64,000 nt of DNA, from the NCBI RefSeq assembly GCF_016836705.1, contig NZ_JAFCGY010000001.1:806001-870000 (forward strand). The letters run 5' to 3'. Positions 9,530 to 18,920 of the stretch are shown here, one piece after another. The position numbers were made by a program, and so were the translations under genes. The stretch comes from Mesorhizobium caraganae (GTDB lineage: Bacteria; Pseudomonadota; Alphaproteobacteria; Rhizobiales; Rhizobiaceae). The notes beneath the pieces are model-generated. The model was not told where the DNA came from. It searched no databases and was given only the letters and a program-made list of their open reading frames with translations. Positions within the stretch are counted from its first letter, which is position 1. Each line of letters opens with the position of its first letter.

Positions 9530-9853
9530 TCAGGCGAGGCTGCCATTGATCCAGTGCGACAGCGCGGTCTTCGGCGCCGCACCGACCTTCATGTCGGCCA
9601 CTTCGCCGCCCTTGAAGATCATCAGCGTCGGGATCGAGCGCACGCCGAACTGCGCGGCAAGCTCGGGGTTCTCGTCGATGTTCAGCTTGGCGATCTTGAT
9701 CTTGTCGCCGAGCTCATTGGCGATTTCTTCCAGCGACGGGCCGATCATCTTGCACGGGCCGCACCATTCCGCCCAGAAATCTACCACGACGGGCTGCGAG
9801 GCGTTGAGCACATCGGCCTGGAAATTGCTCTTGTCGACCTTGACGGTGGCCAT
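9530..9853 (-). CDS. trxA: Thioredoxin
   Basis: Thioredoxin is the small cytoplasmic disulfide reductase. The 107-residue protein carries the active site [10 protein letters not shown] (Cys-Gly-Pro-Cys, about residues 28-37) and the cis-Pro loop [10 protein letters not shown] (near 72). Length is exactly that of bacterial thioredoxin 1. The ATG at 9853 is preceded by AAAGGA, which favours it over an in-frame codon 11 residues upstream. It lies 73 bases downstream of addA, an arrangement common in Rhizobiales, and ends before a repeat and a terminator. Confidence 0.95.
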   Translation of the reverse strand: MATVKVDKSNFQADVLNASQPVVVDFWAEWCGPCKMIGPSLEEIANELGDKIKIAKLNIDENPELAAQFGVRSIPTLMIFKGGEVADMKVGAAPKTALSHWINGSLA

Positions 9854-9926
9854 GCGAAAATCCTTTCGAAATTTATCTCGCACCAAATGTGGTGGTTGAG
9901 CAGCCCTTCTTCAAGCAGAACTTGTG

Positions 9927-12900
9927 TCACGCTCCTGTGAGTCGGGCAAGGGCGTCGTCCATTGCCTCGGCCGGCAGTTCGATCAGCCTCGGCGCCTCGG
10001 TAAACAGCAGCGCCGCCGTCACCGCGCGGTCGGGATAAAGCGGTTTGAGCAGCGCGCGGTAGAGCGCCAGCTGCAGGATATAGGCCGGTGGCACCTGGGC
10101 GAGTGTAGCCGGCGCCGGCCGGTTGGTCTTGTAATCGACGATCGAAACGCGCTCCGGCGTCACCGCCAGCCGGTCGATCTTGCCGGAGATCGAGCGCAAT
10201 CTGCCCTTGACCTCGAGGCTGCCCATGACAGCGACTTCGGCGCGGGAATTAGGCGAGAACAGTTCGGCAAAACGCGAATCCCCGAGGATCGCCATCACCG
10301 AGGCCAGCGCCTTGCCGCGTTCGGCTTCAGTCCAGTCGGCGCCGGCACGGCTCAGATATTGCCCCGCCGCGCCTTGCCGTTCGCCCTCGGGGAAGCCCGG
10401 CAGCATCTGCAGCAGCTTGTGCATCGTCAGCCCGCGCATCACCGCAAAGCCGGGCTCCGCCTCGCTGTCCAGCACCGGCGAGCGCGTATCGACAATAGCT
10501 TCCTTGCCCTCGTCGATCAGCGCCGAGGCGCCGGAGGGCGACAGCGGACGCGGCAGCTCCTCATAAGGCGGCAAGGCCCGGTAGAGGCTTTCCGGCAGCG
10601 GCAGGACCTGTTGCGGCAGCCGCGTTTCATCGGCCGCCGCTTGTGCCACAGGCGGCAGCTTGGTCATGACGAAGCGATGCACCGGCTCGCCGCTGGCGGG
10701 GTGGCGGCGCTCCGTGCTTTCCGGTGCGGCGGTCAGCGCGCGGCTGACGATCGAATGCCAGGTGCCAGTGCTGGGTGAGCGCTTGCCGTGATAGCCGCAG
10801 ACAATCAGCCGGTCCTCGGCACGCGTCATGCCGACATAGAGCAGGCGGCGGTATTCGTCGTCGGCAAGCTCGCGCGCCCGCGCCGAAGCCGTCTTGGAGA
10901 AACCGTTGGCGACGTCTGCAGCCGAGCGCCAGAGATAGCCCTTGCCGTCAAAGTTGCGGCCCGAACCATCGAACGGCATCAGCCGCGGCAAATGCTGGTC
11001 GCTGAACGGCGCCGAGCCGCCGTCGACGAGGAAGACGACAGGCGCCTCCAGCCCCTTGGCGGCGTGCACGGTCATGACGCGGACCTCGTCGCGCGTCTGG
11101 TCCATCTCGCGCTTGATTTCGGGGCCGGTGTTTTCCAGCGTCGCCAGAAAGGCTTCCAGTCCCGGCAAGCCGGTGCGTTCCTCGGCGAGGCAGAAGCTCA
11201 GGAACTCATCGAGGATGTCGCCGGCCTCCGGGCCGAGCCGGGCAATCATTTTCTTGCGCAGGCTGTCGCGCGCCAGCACGCCGGCGTAGAATTCGAACAC
11301 CGGCCGGAACGCCGCCTCATTGGCCCAGCCGTCGAGCCGGGTGACGATAGCGGCCAGCGCGGCACTGTCGCCGGCATGCTGTCGCAGTGACGCTATCAGC
11401 GATGTCGCGGCCGGCCTTCCCGCGCCAAGCGCAAACAGCGTCTCCTCCGACACGTCGAAGATCGGGCTGCGCAGCACGGCGGCGAGCGAAAGATCGTCCT
11501 GCGGCTGGATGAGGAAATGGCCGAGCGCGATCAGATCCTTCACCGCAATATGGCCGGGCAGGCTCAGCCGGTCGGCGCCGGCGACAGGAATGTCACGGTC
11601 CTTCAGCGCCCGTGACAGCGCATGCACGAAGCGGTCACGCTTGCGCACCAGCACCAGAATGTCGCCGGCCCGCAGCCTGCGGCCCTTGCCCTCGATGATC
11701 TCGCGGTCCTTGAGCCAGGCCTGGATCGTCGCCGCCACATGTTCGGCAACGCGCACCGCCGGTGCGCTGGCGTGGTTGACCGGCAGTGTCCAGTCGTCGG
11801 GTTCCTCGACCGCATCGGCGCCAAGCGATGGCCAGATCTCGACATAGCCCGGCGCATCGTTGCGGATCGCCTTGTGGTCGAGCGGATCGGGGTCGTGGCT
11901 GATGCCGCGCCGCACACCCGGATCGGCAAAGACGCGGTCGACGGCGGCCAGCACATCGTCGGTCGAACGGAACGACCAGGTCAGCTTGAGGTCGGCAAAC
12001 GAAGCCTCGGCATCGCGCACGCGCCCGGCAAACAAAAGCCGGCTGTCGGCAAAGGAATCCGGCGCGGCGCCTTGGAACGAATAGATCGATTGCTTTTCGT
12101 CACCGACGGCAAATACCGTGCGATGGGCCGTACCGCGCTGGCCATGGCCGGCGAAAAACTCTTCCGCCAGCCGCTTCACCACCTCCCACTGGTCGGGGCT
12201 GGTGTCCTGCGCCTCGTCGAGCAGGATATGGTCGATGCCCTGGTCAAGCTTGTACTGCACCCACGGCCCAGCGTCCGGCCGCGCCAGAAGATTGACGGTG
12301 CGGGTGATGAGATCGTTGAAGTCGAGGAAGCTGCGGCCGCGCTTCAGGCGCTCGTATCGCACGATCAGCCAGTCGGCGATGGTCAGCGCCGCAACCGTGC
12401 CTTCCAGCATCCGGAACAGCGCCAGCCGGTCGGAAACCTCTGTGATCGCCTTGACGGCGGCGAGATAGCGCTCGGGTAGGTCGGGCAGCCGGTCAAGCAG
12501 CGCCTTCTTGAATGCCTTGGCGGGATCATAGGGGTCGCCATCCGCCTTGAGGAAGGCCTTGCCCAGCATTTGCAACCGGCGGATCGGATCGGTTTCCACG
12601 AAGGCCTGACGGGCATAGGGCAGAAGATTGTTGAGAACAGTGCGGGCATCGACGGCTTCGGCTGCGCTGGCGAACACGGCAAAGAAATCAGGCAGGAAAC
12701 CCGGCAGCGGCCACACAGATGCCGCTATGTCTTCGGCGCTCTGTCCGGGACGGAAATGGAATTCCTCGAACAAAGCCTGAAAGCCGGCGCCGTCGCGCCC
12801 GACCGCGTCGATGAAGCCGCGCAGGCCGTCGCGCTTGCGCACGATTTCGGAAAGCAGCGCGTCGAGCCCGTGTTCGCCGCCGCGTTCCAGCACAGTGGCG

Positions 12901-13445
12901 AAGGCCTCGGCCAGTCCGGCGTCGCCGGCAGACGTGCCGGAAATCATGTCACGGCGCGCGGCGGCGAACAGCGAGGCCTCCATCTGCGGATCGAGCATTT
13001 CGAAATGCGCCGGGATGTTGGCCTCCAGCGGGAACTGGTGCAGCACCGATTCGCAAAAGGCGTGGATGGTCTGGATTTTCAGCCCGCCCGGCGTCTCCAG
13101 CGCCTCGGCAAACAGCCGGCGCGCCCGGCGCATGGTGTCGCGGTCGGGTCGGCGATCGTCCAGCGCGGTGATCTTGGCGGCAAGCTCGACATCACCAAGC
13201 GCCGTCCATTCCGAGAGCGTCGAGAACACCCGGTTCGACATATTGGCGGCGGCGGCCCGCGTATAGGTCAGGCACAGGATCTTCGACGGATCGGTGCCGT
13301 TGAGCAGCAGCCGGATGACGCGCTGGGCCAGCACATGCGTTTTGCCGGAGCCGGCATTGGCCGATACCCAGGCCGAATTCTTCGGGTCGGAGGCGCGCGC
13401 CTGACTGGCGGCGGTCTCGGTTGGGATGGGATAGGCCTTCTTCAT
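9927..13445 (-). CDS. addA: AddA helicase-nuclease subunit
   Basis: AddA is the ATP-driven helicase and 3'-strand nuclease subunit of AddAB, which processes double-strand breaks for RecA in place of RecBCD. The protein has 1172 residues: Walker A WVSANAGSGKTHVLAQR near residue 27, the UvrD-type motif HILLDEAQDTSPDQWEVV near 415, motif RLLYVGMTRAEDRLIVCG in the C-terminal helicase part and the nuclease motif SIVDYKTNRP near 1110. The ATG overlaps the addB stop (ATGA), so translation is coupled. It is the penultimate gene of the operon before trxA. Confidence 0.95.
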   Translation of the reverse strand: MKKAYPIPTETAASQARASDPKNSAWVSANAGSGKTHVLAQRVIRLLLNGTDPSKILCLTYTRAAAANMSNRVFSTLSEWTALGDVELAAKITALDDRRPDRDTMRRARRLFAEALETPGGLKIQTIHAFCESVLHQFPLEANIPAHFEMLDPQMEASLFAAARRDMISGTSAGDAGLAEAFATVLERGGEHGLDALLSEIVRKRDGLRGFIDAVGRDGAGFQALFEEFHFRPGQSAEDIAASVWPLPGFLPDFFAVFASAAEAVDARTVLNNLLPYARQAFVETDPIRRLQMLGKAFLKADGDPYDPAKAFKKALLDRLPDLPERYLAAVKAITEVSDRLALFRMLEGTVAALTIADWLIVRYERLKRGRSFLDFNDLITRTVNLLARPDAGPWVQYKLDQGIDHILLDEAQDTSPDQWEVVKRLAEEFFAGHGQRGTAHRTVFAVGDEKQSIYSFQGAAPDSFADSRLLFAGRVRDAEASFADLKLTWSFRSTDDVLAAVDRVFADPGVRRGISHDPDPLDHKAIRNDAPGYVEIWPSLGADAVEEPDDWTLPVNHASAPAVRVAEHVAATIQAWLKDREIIEGKGRRLRAGDILVLVRKRDRFVHALSRALKDRDIPVAGADRLSLPGHIAVKDLIALGHFLIQPQDDLSLAAVLRSPIFDVSEETLFALGAGRPAATSLIASLRQHAGDSAALAAIVTRLDGWANEAAFRPVFEFYAGVLARDSLRKKMIARLGPEAGDILDEFLSFCLAEERTGLPGLEAFLATLENTGPEIKREMDQTRDEVRVMTVHAAKGLEAPVVFLVDGGSAPFSDQHLPRLMPFDGSGRNFDGKGYLWRSAADVANGFSKTASARARELADDEYRRLLYVGMTRAEDRLIVCGYHGKRSPSTGTWHSIVSRALTAAPESTERRHPASGEPVHRFVMTKLPPVAQAAADETRLPQQVLPLPESLYRALPPYEELPRPLSPSGASALIDEGKEAIVDTRSPVLDSEAEPGFAVMRGLTMHKLLQMLPGFPEGERQGAAGQYLSRAGADWTEAERGKALASVMAILGDSRFAELFSPNSRAEVAVMGSLEVKGRLRSISGKIDRLAVTPERVSIVDYKTNRPAPATLAQVPPAYILQLALYRALLKPLYPDRAVTAALLFTEAPRLIELPAEAMDDALARLTGA

Positions 13446-16400
13446 GCCTCGCCCGCCTCGTCGTTGCTGTCGCCGCCGGCCGACCATTCGAGCACGCGCG
13501 CCAGATGGTCGTAGTCGCCGTCGCTCTCGCCCTCGCGAAACGGCAGCGCCCGCGACAGGTAGCCGGTCGTTGGGTCGGCATAATGGACAAGCAGCTTTTC
13601 CAGCCGCGCCCAGGCTTCTTCGGCGAGGTCTTCGGCGGTCCTCGGCTGGCGGTTGTAGTCGAGGATGGATTCCTCGAACACTTCGCCATTCGGCTTCAGC
13701 CGCACGAAGGCAAGTTGCGAGGGTTCGCGCGCGCCAAGCCCCTTGAAGGCGCCGCGCCGGAGCAGTGCGCCTTCCAGCGCCAGCTGCGGCGCCAGCAGCG
13801 TGTGCGCTTGCGCCTTGGATGGCGAAGAGCCGGTCTTGTAGTCCAAAATGTCGGCCATGCCGCCGGCCAGCAAATCAACACGGTCGGCATAGCCTGACAG
13901 CGTCACCCCGGTACGGCCGACAGCGGTTTTTTCTGCCCGCTCCTCGGCATGCCGCCGCGCGACGGCGGGAGCCCGGCCACGCTCCCATTCGATGATGTTG
14001 GCGGCGAGTTTTTCGAAACGCGGCCACCACACGGCCTCGACATCGGCGGGAAGGGCTACTTCTGCAAAGCATCTGCGGCCCGTCGAGATAAGCCTCGCCA
14101 GGGCTTCCGGCGCGCGCGGGTCGGCAACCTCTGTCGAGAACAGGTGCAGTATGTCGTGAAACAGCGTGCCGCGCTCGGCCGCACCTGGATCGCGGATCAC
14201 CGGTTCGAGCGGCAGGAGGCCGAGAATGCGTCGGGCATAGATCGCATAGGGATCGCGGCGCAGCGTCTCGATCTCGGTCACCGAGAAGTGCTGCGGCCGC
14301 ATTGCCAGCGGCGGCTTCGGCTGCGGCCGTGGCGCGAAATGTTGCCGCTCGCCGGCGTCCAGCGCGCGGGCCCAGGCCAGCAATTCATCGCCGCGCTGGC
14401 GCAGCGCGGTCGCGGGGTGGTTGCCGATGAAGGTGAGGATGCGCTGCAGCCACCGCGACGGCACGGCAGGTGCGTCGCCTGCGCGGGCCGAGCGCGTCAG
14501 CACCACCTTCTTTGCCCCCATCGCCATCTGGAAATCGTGAGCGGCAAGGCCGATGCGCCGCTCCGGTGGCTCGAGGTCGATGCCGGTCTTCATCAGCCGC
14601 GACAGGAAGCGGTCGCTCTCCGGCTTGCGCGGCCACACCCCCTCGTTCAACCCGCCAATGACCAGCGTGTCGACATTCTGCAGCCGCGCTTCCAGTGCGC
14701 CCCAGATGGCGATGTTGCGGTCGGTGCCTTGTCCCGGCTTCACCGTCTCGGGCGCGATCAGCGCGTCCATAACATCGGGCCATTCGTCGGCCGGGAAGTC
14801 GAATGAGGCCGAGGCCGCGACCACGCCGCGCAGCAGCTCGGCGAGCTTCTCGCCGGCATCGCCGGCATAAAGTTCGGCGAGACTGCCGTCCGCCGTGCGG
14901 CCGAGATTTTCCAGCGCGGCGACGCTCGCCTTGGTCAGCGCGACGAGATCGGCATTCTCTTCGCCGCGAAAAGTGGTCAGCGGCGCCAGCGCCGTCGCAA
15001 GCCGGCCCAACAGGTTGCGAGCCTCCTCGACACCGCGCACGGTCAGGCACGAAAACCAGAAGGGCTGGCGCCTGTCGCTGCTCAGGCCGGCAAGGCGGTC
15101 CTCGAACAGCGCCGGCAGCGAGGCGATGTCGGGACGGCCGGTGCCGCCGCGCAGCGCCACCAGTTCGATGAGCTCGGCGGCATGGCGCACGACGGCCCGC
15201 TCCAGGCCGAGCCCAAGCAGCGGATGCTTGAGCAGCGACAGCAGGCCGACGGGATCGCCGGGCCGGAACACGGCTTGCAACGTCAGCCGCAGCAGGCTGG
15301 CGGCCGGCGTGTTGGCGAGCGGCGTGCCGCCGGAATCGTCGGCGATGACGCCGAAGCGCAGAAGCTCGGCCGAGACGCGTCGCGCCAGCGCCCGGTCGCC
15401 GGTGACAAGGGCCGCTCGCTGTCCCGGCTGCTCGACGGCTGTCTTCAGTGCAATGGCGATTGCCACCGCCTCGTCGCGTTCGCTGGCGGCTTCGACCAGC
15501 GTCACATCGGCGAAGGCTTCGGCGATGTCGCCGGCATTGAAGGCAATGCGCGTCTCGGCCCACAATTCGGTGGTTTCTGCGGGCCGCAGCGCCTCGCCGA
15601 CAAGCGCGGCACGAAGGGCCTGCGCCCGCTCGGCGGATACGACCTCCTCGACGTCGCCGCGCAGCACGCCGATCTTGCCGATCAGCTTGGCCATACCGTA
15701 TTGCGGATGACCGAGCAGAGCCGGCCGAGCGCCGGGTGCTGCAATCGCGGCAAAGGACGCCTCGTCCAGCATCCGGTCGAGACCGGGCAGCACGACGGCG
15801 CCGTTGGGCAGGCCGGCGACCGCGGCAAGCAGTTCGGCCGTGGCCGGGATCGAGCCGGTGGAGCCGGCGGCGATCACCGGGCCCTTCGGCGGATTGCGTT
15901 CCAGCCGCTTCGCCTCGCGCCGGATCAGCGCATTGCGGTGCGCGGCCGGGTTGGAGCGGTCGCGCTCCTGCAGTAATTTCGGCCAGGCGTCGGTAACGAT
16001 GCGAAGGAAATCGAGCGTTACCAGCCACCAGCCGGCAAGATTGCCGGTCACCAGATCGGCAAGCCTGGTCCAGTCCGTGCCTTCGGTTTCGATCTCGTCC
16101 ATCAATCGGGCGAGGTCGCGCGCCAGCCAGATCGCAGCGGCGGCGGAGGCCGGCACGACGATCTCTTCGTTGAACATGGCCAGCACATGCGCCGGCAAGG
16201 TGCGCTTCCACGCCCGCACCAGCGGCGCCAAAAGCAGCAGGCGTTCGATCGCGGCGATCGGCGGCGCCATCTCAAGCTCGGCCGGCGTGCCAGTGTCGAA
16301 GGCGGCCTCGTCATCGTCGAACTCGCCGAGCGGGCGGATGACCGGCAGGATCGCCGAACGGCGGCTCACGCCAGGTCCGGAAAGCGCGTCGACAAAGGCA

Positions 16401-16579
16401 CCGCGCAGCGCACGCGCTGCACGCCGTGTCGGCACATAGATGGTGACGTCGGCCAGCGCCAGCGGATCGCCGTCGAAGCGAAAGCCGGGTACCAGCCGTC
16501 CGGCCAGCAAGGCCTCGGCCAGAGTCGGCAGGAATGGCGCTCCGGGCGGGATCGAGAGAACGCGGCGCGCGCCGCTCAT
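13442..16579 (-). CDS. addB: AddB subunit, alphaproteobacterial type
   Basis: AddB pairs with AddA; it has an inactive helicase-like body and a second nuclease domain that cuts the 5' strand. The 1045-residue protein shows no clear Walker A in its N-terminus (SIPPGAPFLPTLAEALLAGR), as in alphaproteobacterial AddB, and the nuclease motif ADILDYKTGSSPSKAQ near residue 920. I see no four-cysteine iron-sulfur staple like that of the Bacillus protein. It overlaps addA by 4 bases. Upstream, a mosaic repeat separates it from the MurU-like gene. Confidence 0.93.
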   Translation of the reverse strand: MSGARRVLSIPPGAPFLPTLAEALLAGRLVPGFRFDGDPLALADVTIYVPTRRAARALRGAFVDALSGPGVSRRSAILPVIRPLGEFDDDEAAFDTGTPAELEMAPPIAAIERLLLLAPLVRAWKRTLPAHVLAMFNEEIVVPASAAAAIWLARDLARLMDEIETEGTDWTRLADLVTGNLAGWWLVTLDFLRIVTDAWPKLLQERDRSNPAAHRNALIRREAKRLERNPPKGPVIAAGSTGSIPATAELLAAVAGLPNGAVVLPGLDRMLDEASFAAIAAPGARPALLGHPQYGMAKLIGKIGVLRGDVEEVVSAERAQALRAALVGEALRPAETTELWAETRIAFNAGDIAEAFADVTLVEAASERDEAVAIAIALKTAVEQPGQRAALVTGDRALARRVSAELLRFGVIADDSGGTPLANTPAASLLRLTLQAVFRPGDPVGLLSLLKHPLLGLGLERAVVRHAAELIELVALRGGTGRPDIASLPALFEDRLAGLSSDRRQPFWFSCLTVRGVEEARNLLGRLATALAPLTTFRGEENADLVALTKASVAALENLGRTADGSLAELYAGDAGEKLAELLRGVVAASASFDFPADEWPDVMDALIAPETVKPGQGTDRNIAIWGALEARLQNVDTLVIGGLNEGVWPRKPESDRFLSRLMKTGIDLEPPERRIGLAAHDFQMAMGAKKVVLTRSARAGDAPAVPSRWLQRILTFIGNHPATALRQRGDELLAWARALDAGERQHFAPRPQPKPPLAMRPQHFSVTEIETLRRDPYAIYARRILGLLPLEPVIRDPGAAERGTLFHDILHLFSTEVADPRAPEALARLISTGRRCFAEVALPADVEAVWWPRFEKLAANIIEWERGRAPAVARRHAEERAEKTAVGRTGVTLSGYADRVDLLAGGMADILDYKTGSSPSKAQAHTLLAPQLALEGALLRRGAFKGLGAREPSQLAFVRLKPNGEVFEESILDYNRQPRTAEDLAEEAWARLEKLLVHYADPTTGYLSRALPFREGESDGDYDHLARVLEWSAGGDSNDEAGEA

Positions 16580-16582
16580 ACC

Positions 16583-16689
16583 ACATTAGATCGCCGTGCG
16601 CCCGTTTGGGCGCACAAAGGACGATCTAACTCTTTGTATCTACGCATCGTGCTTTCCGAAAATCGACCCCGATTTTCGGGCCGATGCGG
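16583..16689. repeat. Two-module mosaic palindrome (family C, copy 3)
   Basis: The first module is ttagatcg ... cgatctaa (8-bp perfect ends) enclosing gtgcgccc-gttt-gggcgcac. The second (16643-16689) is gcatcgtgctttccgaaaa ... ttttcgggccgatgc. The second module encodes the C-terminal residues of the minus-strand gene that ends at 16640. A similar pair of modules (gatctaactcc then gcatgatctttccgaaaa) is at 21525-21624. Confidence 0.75.
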
Positions 16690-17404
16690 CGAGGGCGCCG
16701 GCGACCGCCGCTTCCGCCTGCGGAATGGCATCGGGCGTACCGACGGTGATCCAGCGGGCCCGCATCTGCATGCCGAACAGGCGGCCAGAGGCGATCGCCT
16801 TGTCGAAATAAGCATTGAGCGAATGCGCGCCGGCTGGTGCATCCCCGAAGATGGCGGGATCAACGATCGCCGCTCCGGCATAGATCAGCCCGGCCGGGTC
16901 GCCTTTCGAGCGCCGCAGGCCGCCATCCGGCGCCATCAGGAAATCCGTGCCGACACTGTGGCCGGTCGCCGAGTCGAGATCGGTAAGCATCAGCAGAATA
17001 TCCATTTTCGCGCCATCCCATGCAAGGGCAAGGCGCTCGAGGCTGGGCTGTCCGCTGTCGATCCAGAACGTGTCGGCATTGATGATGTAGAAGGGTTCGG
17101 CACCCAGCAGCGGTAATGCCTTGACGATGCCTCCGGCCGAATTGAGCAGCGCATCGCGCTCGTCAGAAATGACGATTTTCGGCACCTGCCTGTGGGCGAC
17201 ATGAGCGACGATCTGGTCCGGCAGATAGTGCACGTTGACGATGGCCTTGGTGACCCCGGCCGCTTCGAGACTGTCCAGCCCCCAGTCGAGCAAGGTCTTG
17301 CCGGCGATTCGCACCAGCGGCTTCGGCATGGTGTCGGTGATCGGCCGCATGCGCTTGCCGAGACCAGCCGCCAGCACCATTGCGATCTTGGGACCTGCCG
17401 TCAC
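16640..17404 (-). CDS. MurU-like nucleotidyltransferase (sugar-1-phosphate)
   Basis: A 254-residue NTP-transferase with the signature MVLAAGLGKRMRPITDTMPKP cut here as VLAAGLGKRMRPIT (residues 10-23) plus PKPLVRIAGKTLLDW, and the acidic metal site IINADTFW near 104. It is close in layout to MurU, which makes UDP-MurNAc from MurNAc-1-phosphate, and to mannose-1-phosphate guanylyltransferases. The upstream gene overlaps it by 4 bases and carries an AmgK-like kinase domain, the natural partner of MurU in peptidoglycan recycling. The last 12 or so residues (KSGSIFGKHDA) are encoded by a palindromic repeat. The substrate is inferred from context only. Confidence 0.85.
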   Translation of the reverse strand: MTAGPKIAMVLAAGLGKRMRPITDTMPKPLVRIAGKTLLDWGLDSLEAAGVTKAIVNVHYLPDQIVAHVAHRQVPKIVISDERDALLNSAGGIVKALPLLGAEPFYIINADTFWIDSGQPSLERLALAWDGAKMDILLMLTDLDSATGHSVGTDFLMAPDGGLRRSKGDPAGLIYAGAAIVDPAIFGDAPAGAHSLNAYFDKAIASGRLFGMQMRARWITVGTPDAIPQAEAAVAGALAASARKSGSIFGKHDA

Positions 17405-18912
17405 GGCGATCGTTCCTCCAGCAGCCCGTAGGCGACATAGAAGTCGTGTAACCCTTTCAGGCTCGGGTGCGCCAGCGCCCGCCTGAGATAGTCGCGGATG
17501 CGCGGCAGGTGTTTCAGATAATAGGGCTTGCCGTCGCGCTTTTCGAGCCGCACGAAAATTCCGAGGATCTTCGAATTGCGCTGCGCCGCCATGATCGCAT
17601 AGGCCTCGCGGAAAGCGGACTCGTCGAAGCCGCCGGCGGCTTGACGCGCCGCGACATAGGCATCGACGGTGTGTTGCTCGATGTTGGGCGAGACGGTGAC
17701 GCGGGCATCCATGGCCAGTGATGCGACGTCATAGGCGGCCGGGCCGATCAGCGCGTCCTGGACATCGACAATGCCGAGGCGGTCGTGGCCGGTACGGTCA
17801 CCGCGCCAGATGATGTTGGGCGAATGGAAGTCGCGCAGCATCAATGTGTACTCGTCTGTGTTCAGCCGGTCGAGAACCGCGTTCCATTCCTTGTGATAGC
17901 CGGCCCGCAAGGCTTCGCTTGCCGCGCTGCCGGTCACCATCGGCACATACCAGTCGACCAAGAGGTCGGCTTCGATCAGCATGGCATCGCGATCGAAGGG
18001 GGGCACGTCGTGATAAATGCCCGGCACGGCCTCCATGCGCTGCGGCCACGCCTTGCCATGCATCATCGCCAGCAATTCGGCCGCCGCCGCATAGCGCTCC
18101 GCCACCGCCTCGCCATCGCCGCCGAGAAAGCCTTCCGAGCCCAGATGCTCCAGCAGCAGAAAGCCCTGATCGAGATCCTCGGCGTGAATCTGGGGGACGC
18201 TGACACCTTGCGCCAGCAGTGCCTTGTCGATGGCGACAAAGGCCGTCACCGATTGCGCAGTGTGGGCGATCACCGCGTAGGGTTTGCCGTCGCGCACCGG
18301 CGGTCCGAACACCAACCGCGGCGAGTTCATCAGCACGCGGGGCTCGAGGCCCGCGAGCGAGACGATCTCGTAAGAGCGCGCCGAGGCGTCGCCGACGAAA
18401 TGGCGCCGCGCGGCCTCGCCCCAGCCGGCCGTTTCGAGGAAGTCGCGCATCGCCAGCGATCGCGCCATGCGTTCGAAGGCTGCACCTTCGCCCGACAAGT
18501 TCGCTAATCGGCCTTCGCCATGATGGATGAGTTCGATCCAGATCGACGTCTTGGGTAAGGCGGCCTCGGCCCGCTCCGGCCATTCAACCAGGGCAGCGCC
18601 TTGCAGCAGCGCTTCGTCGAAACCCAGTTCGTCGATCTCGCCGGCGGAGGACAGCCGATAGAGATCGAAATGATGGACGGGGATGCGCGTGTCGTAGCTT
18701 TGCACCAAAGTGAAGGTCGGGCTCGGCACGTCGAGGCCGGCATCGTCGGCCAGCGCCCGGATCAGAGCACGCGCCAGCGTCGACTTGCCGGCGCCGAGAT
18801 CGCCCTTGAGCGCCAGCACATCGCCCGGCCGCAGCGCCATGGCCAGGTCTTCGCCGAGCCTTGCGGTCGCAGCCTCGTCGGCAAGAAAACGCTCCAGCAC
18901 AGCAACAGTCAT
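17401..18912 (-). CDS. tsaE: TsaE ATPase fused to an AmgK-like sugar kinase
   Basis: The 503-residue protein has two domains. Residues 1-150 are TsaE, the ATPase of the tRNA t6A37 complex: P-loop LKGDLGAGKSTLARALI near 35-51, SPTFTLVQSYD near 64-74 and HFDLYRL near 80. Residues 160-503 are an aminoglycoside-phosphotransferase-like kinase with catalytic Asp and Asn in LRDFHSPNIIW and the metal Asp in LGIVDVQDA. AmgK phosphorylates MurNAc at C1. The fusion is seen in several Rhizobiales genomes. It lies 8 bases after the histidine-kinase gene and overlaps the MurU-like gene by ATGA. Whether the kinase acts on amino sugars is inference. Confidence 0.9.
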   Translation of the reverse strand: MTVAVLERFLADEAATARLGEDLAMALRPGDVLALKGDLGAGKSTLARALIRALADDAGLDVPSPTFTLVQSYDTRIPVHHFDLYRLSSAGEIDELGFDEALLQGAALVEWPERAEAALPKTSIWIELIHHGEGRLANLSGEGAAFERMARSLAMRDFLETAGWGEAARRHFVGDASARSYEIVSLAGLEPRVLMNSPRLVFGPPVRDGKPYAVIAHTAQSVTAFVAIDKALLAQGVSVPQIHAEDLDQGFLLLEHLGSEGFLGGDGEAVAERYAAAAELLAMMHGKAWPQRMEAVPGIYHDVPPFDRDAMLIEADLLVDWYVPMVTGSAASEALRAGYHKEWNAVLDRLNTDEYTLMLRDFHSPNIIWRGDRTGHDRLGIVDVQDALIGPAAYDVASLAMDARVTVSPNIEQHTVDAYVAARQAAGGFDESAFREAYAIMAAQRNSKILGIFVRLEKRDGKPYYLKHLPRIRDYLRRALAHPSLKGLHDFYVAYGLLEERSP

Positions 18913-18920
18913 CGAGCGCG

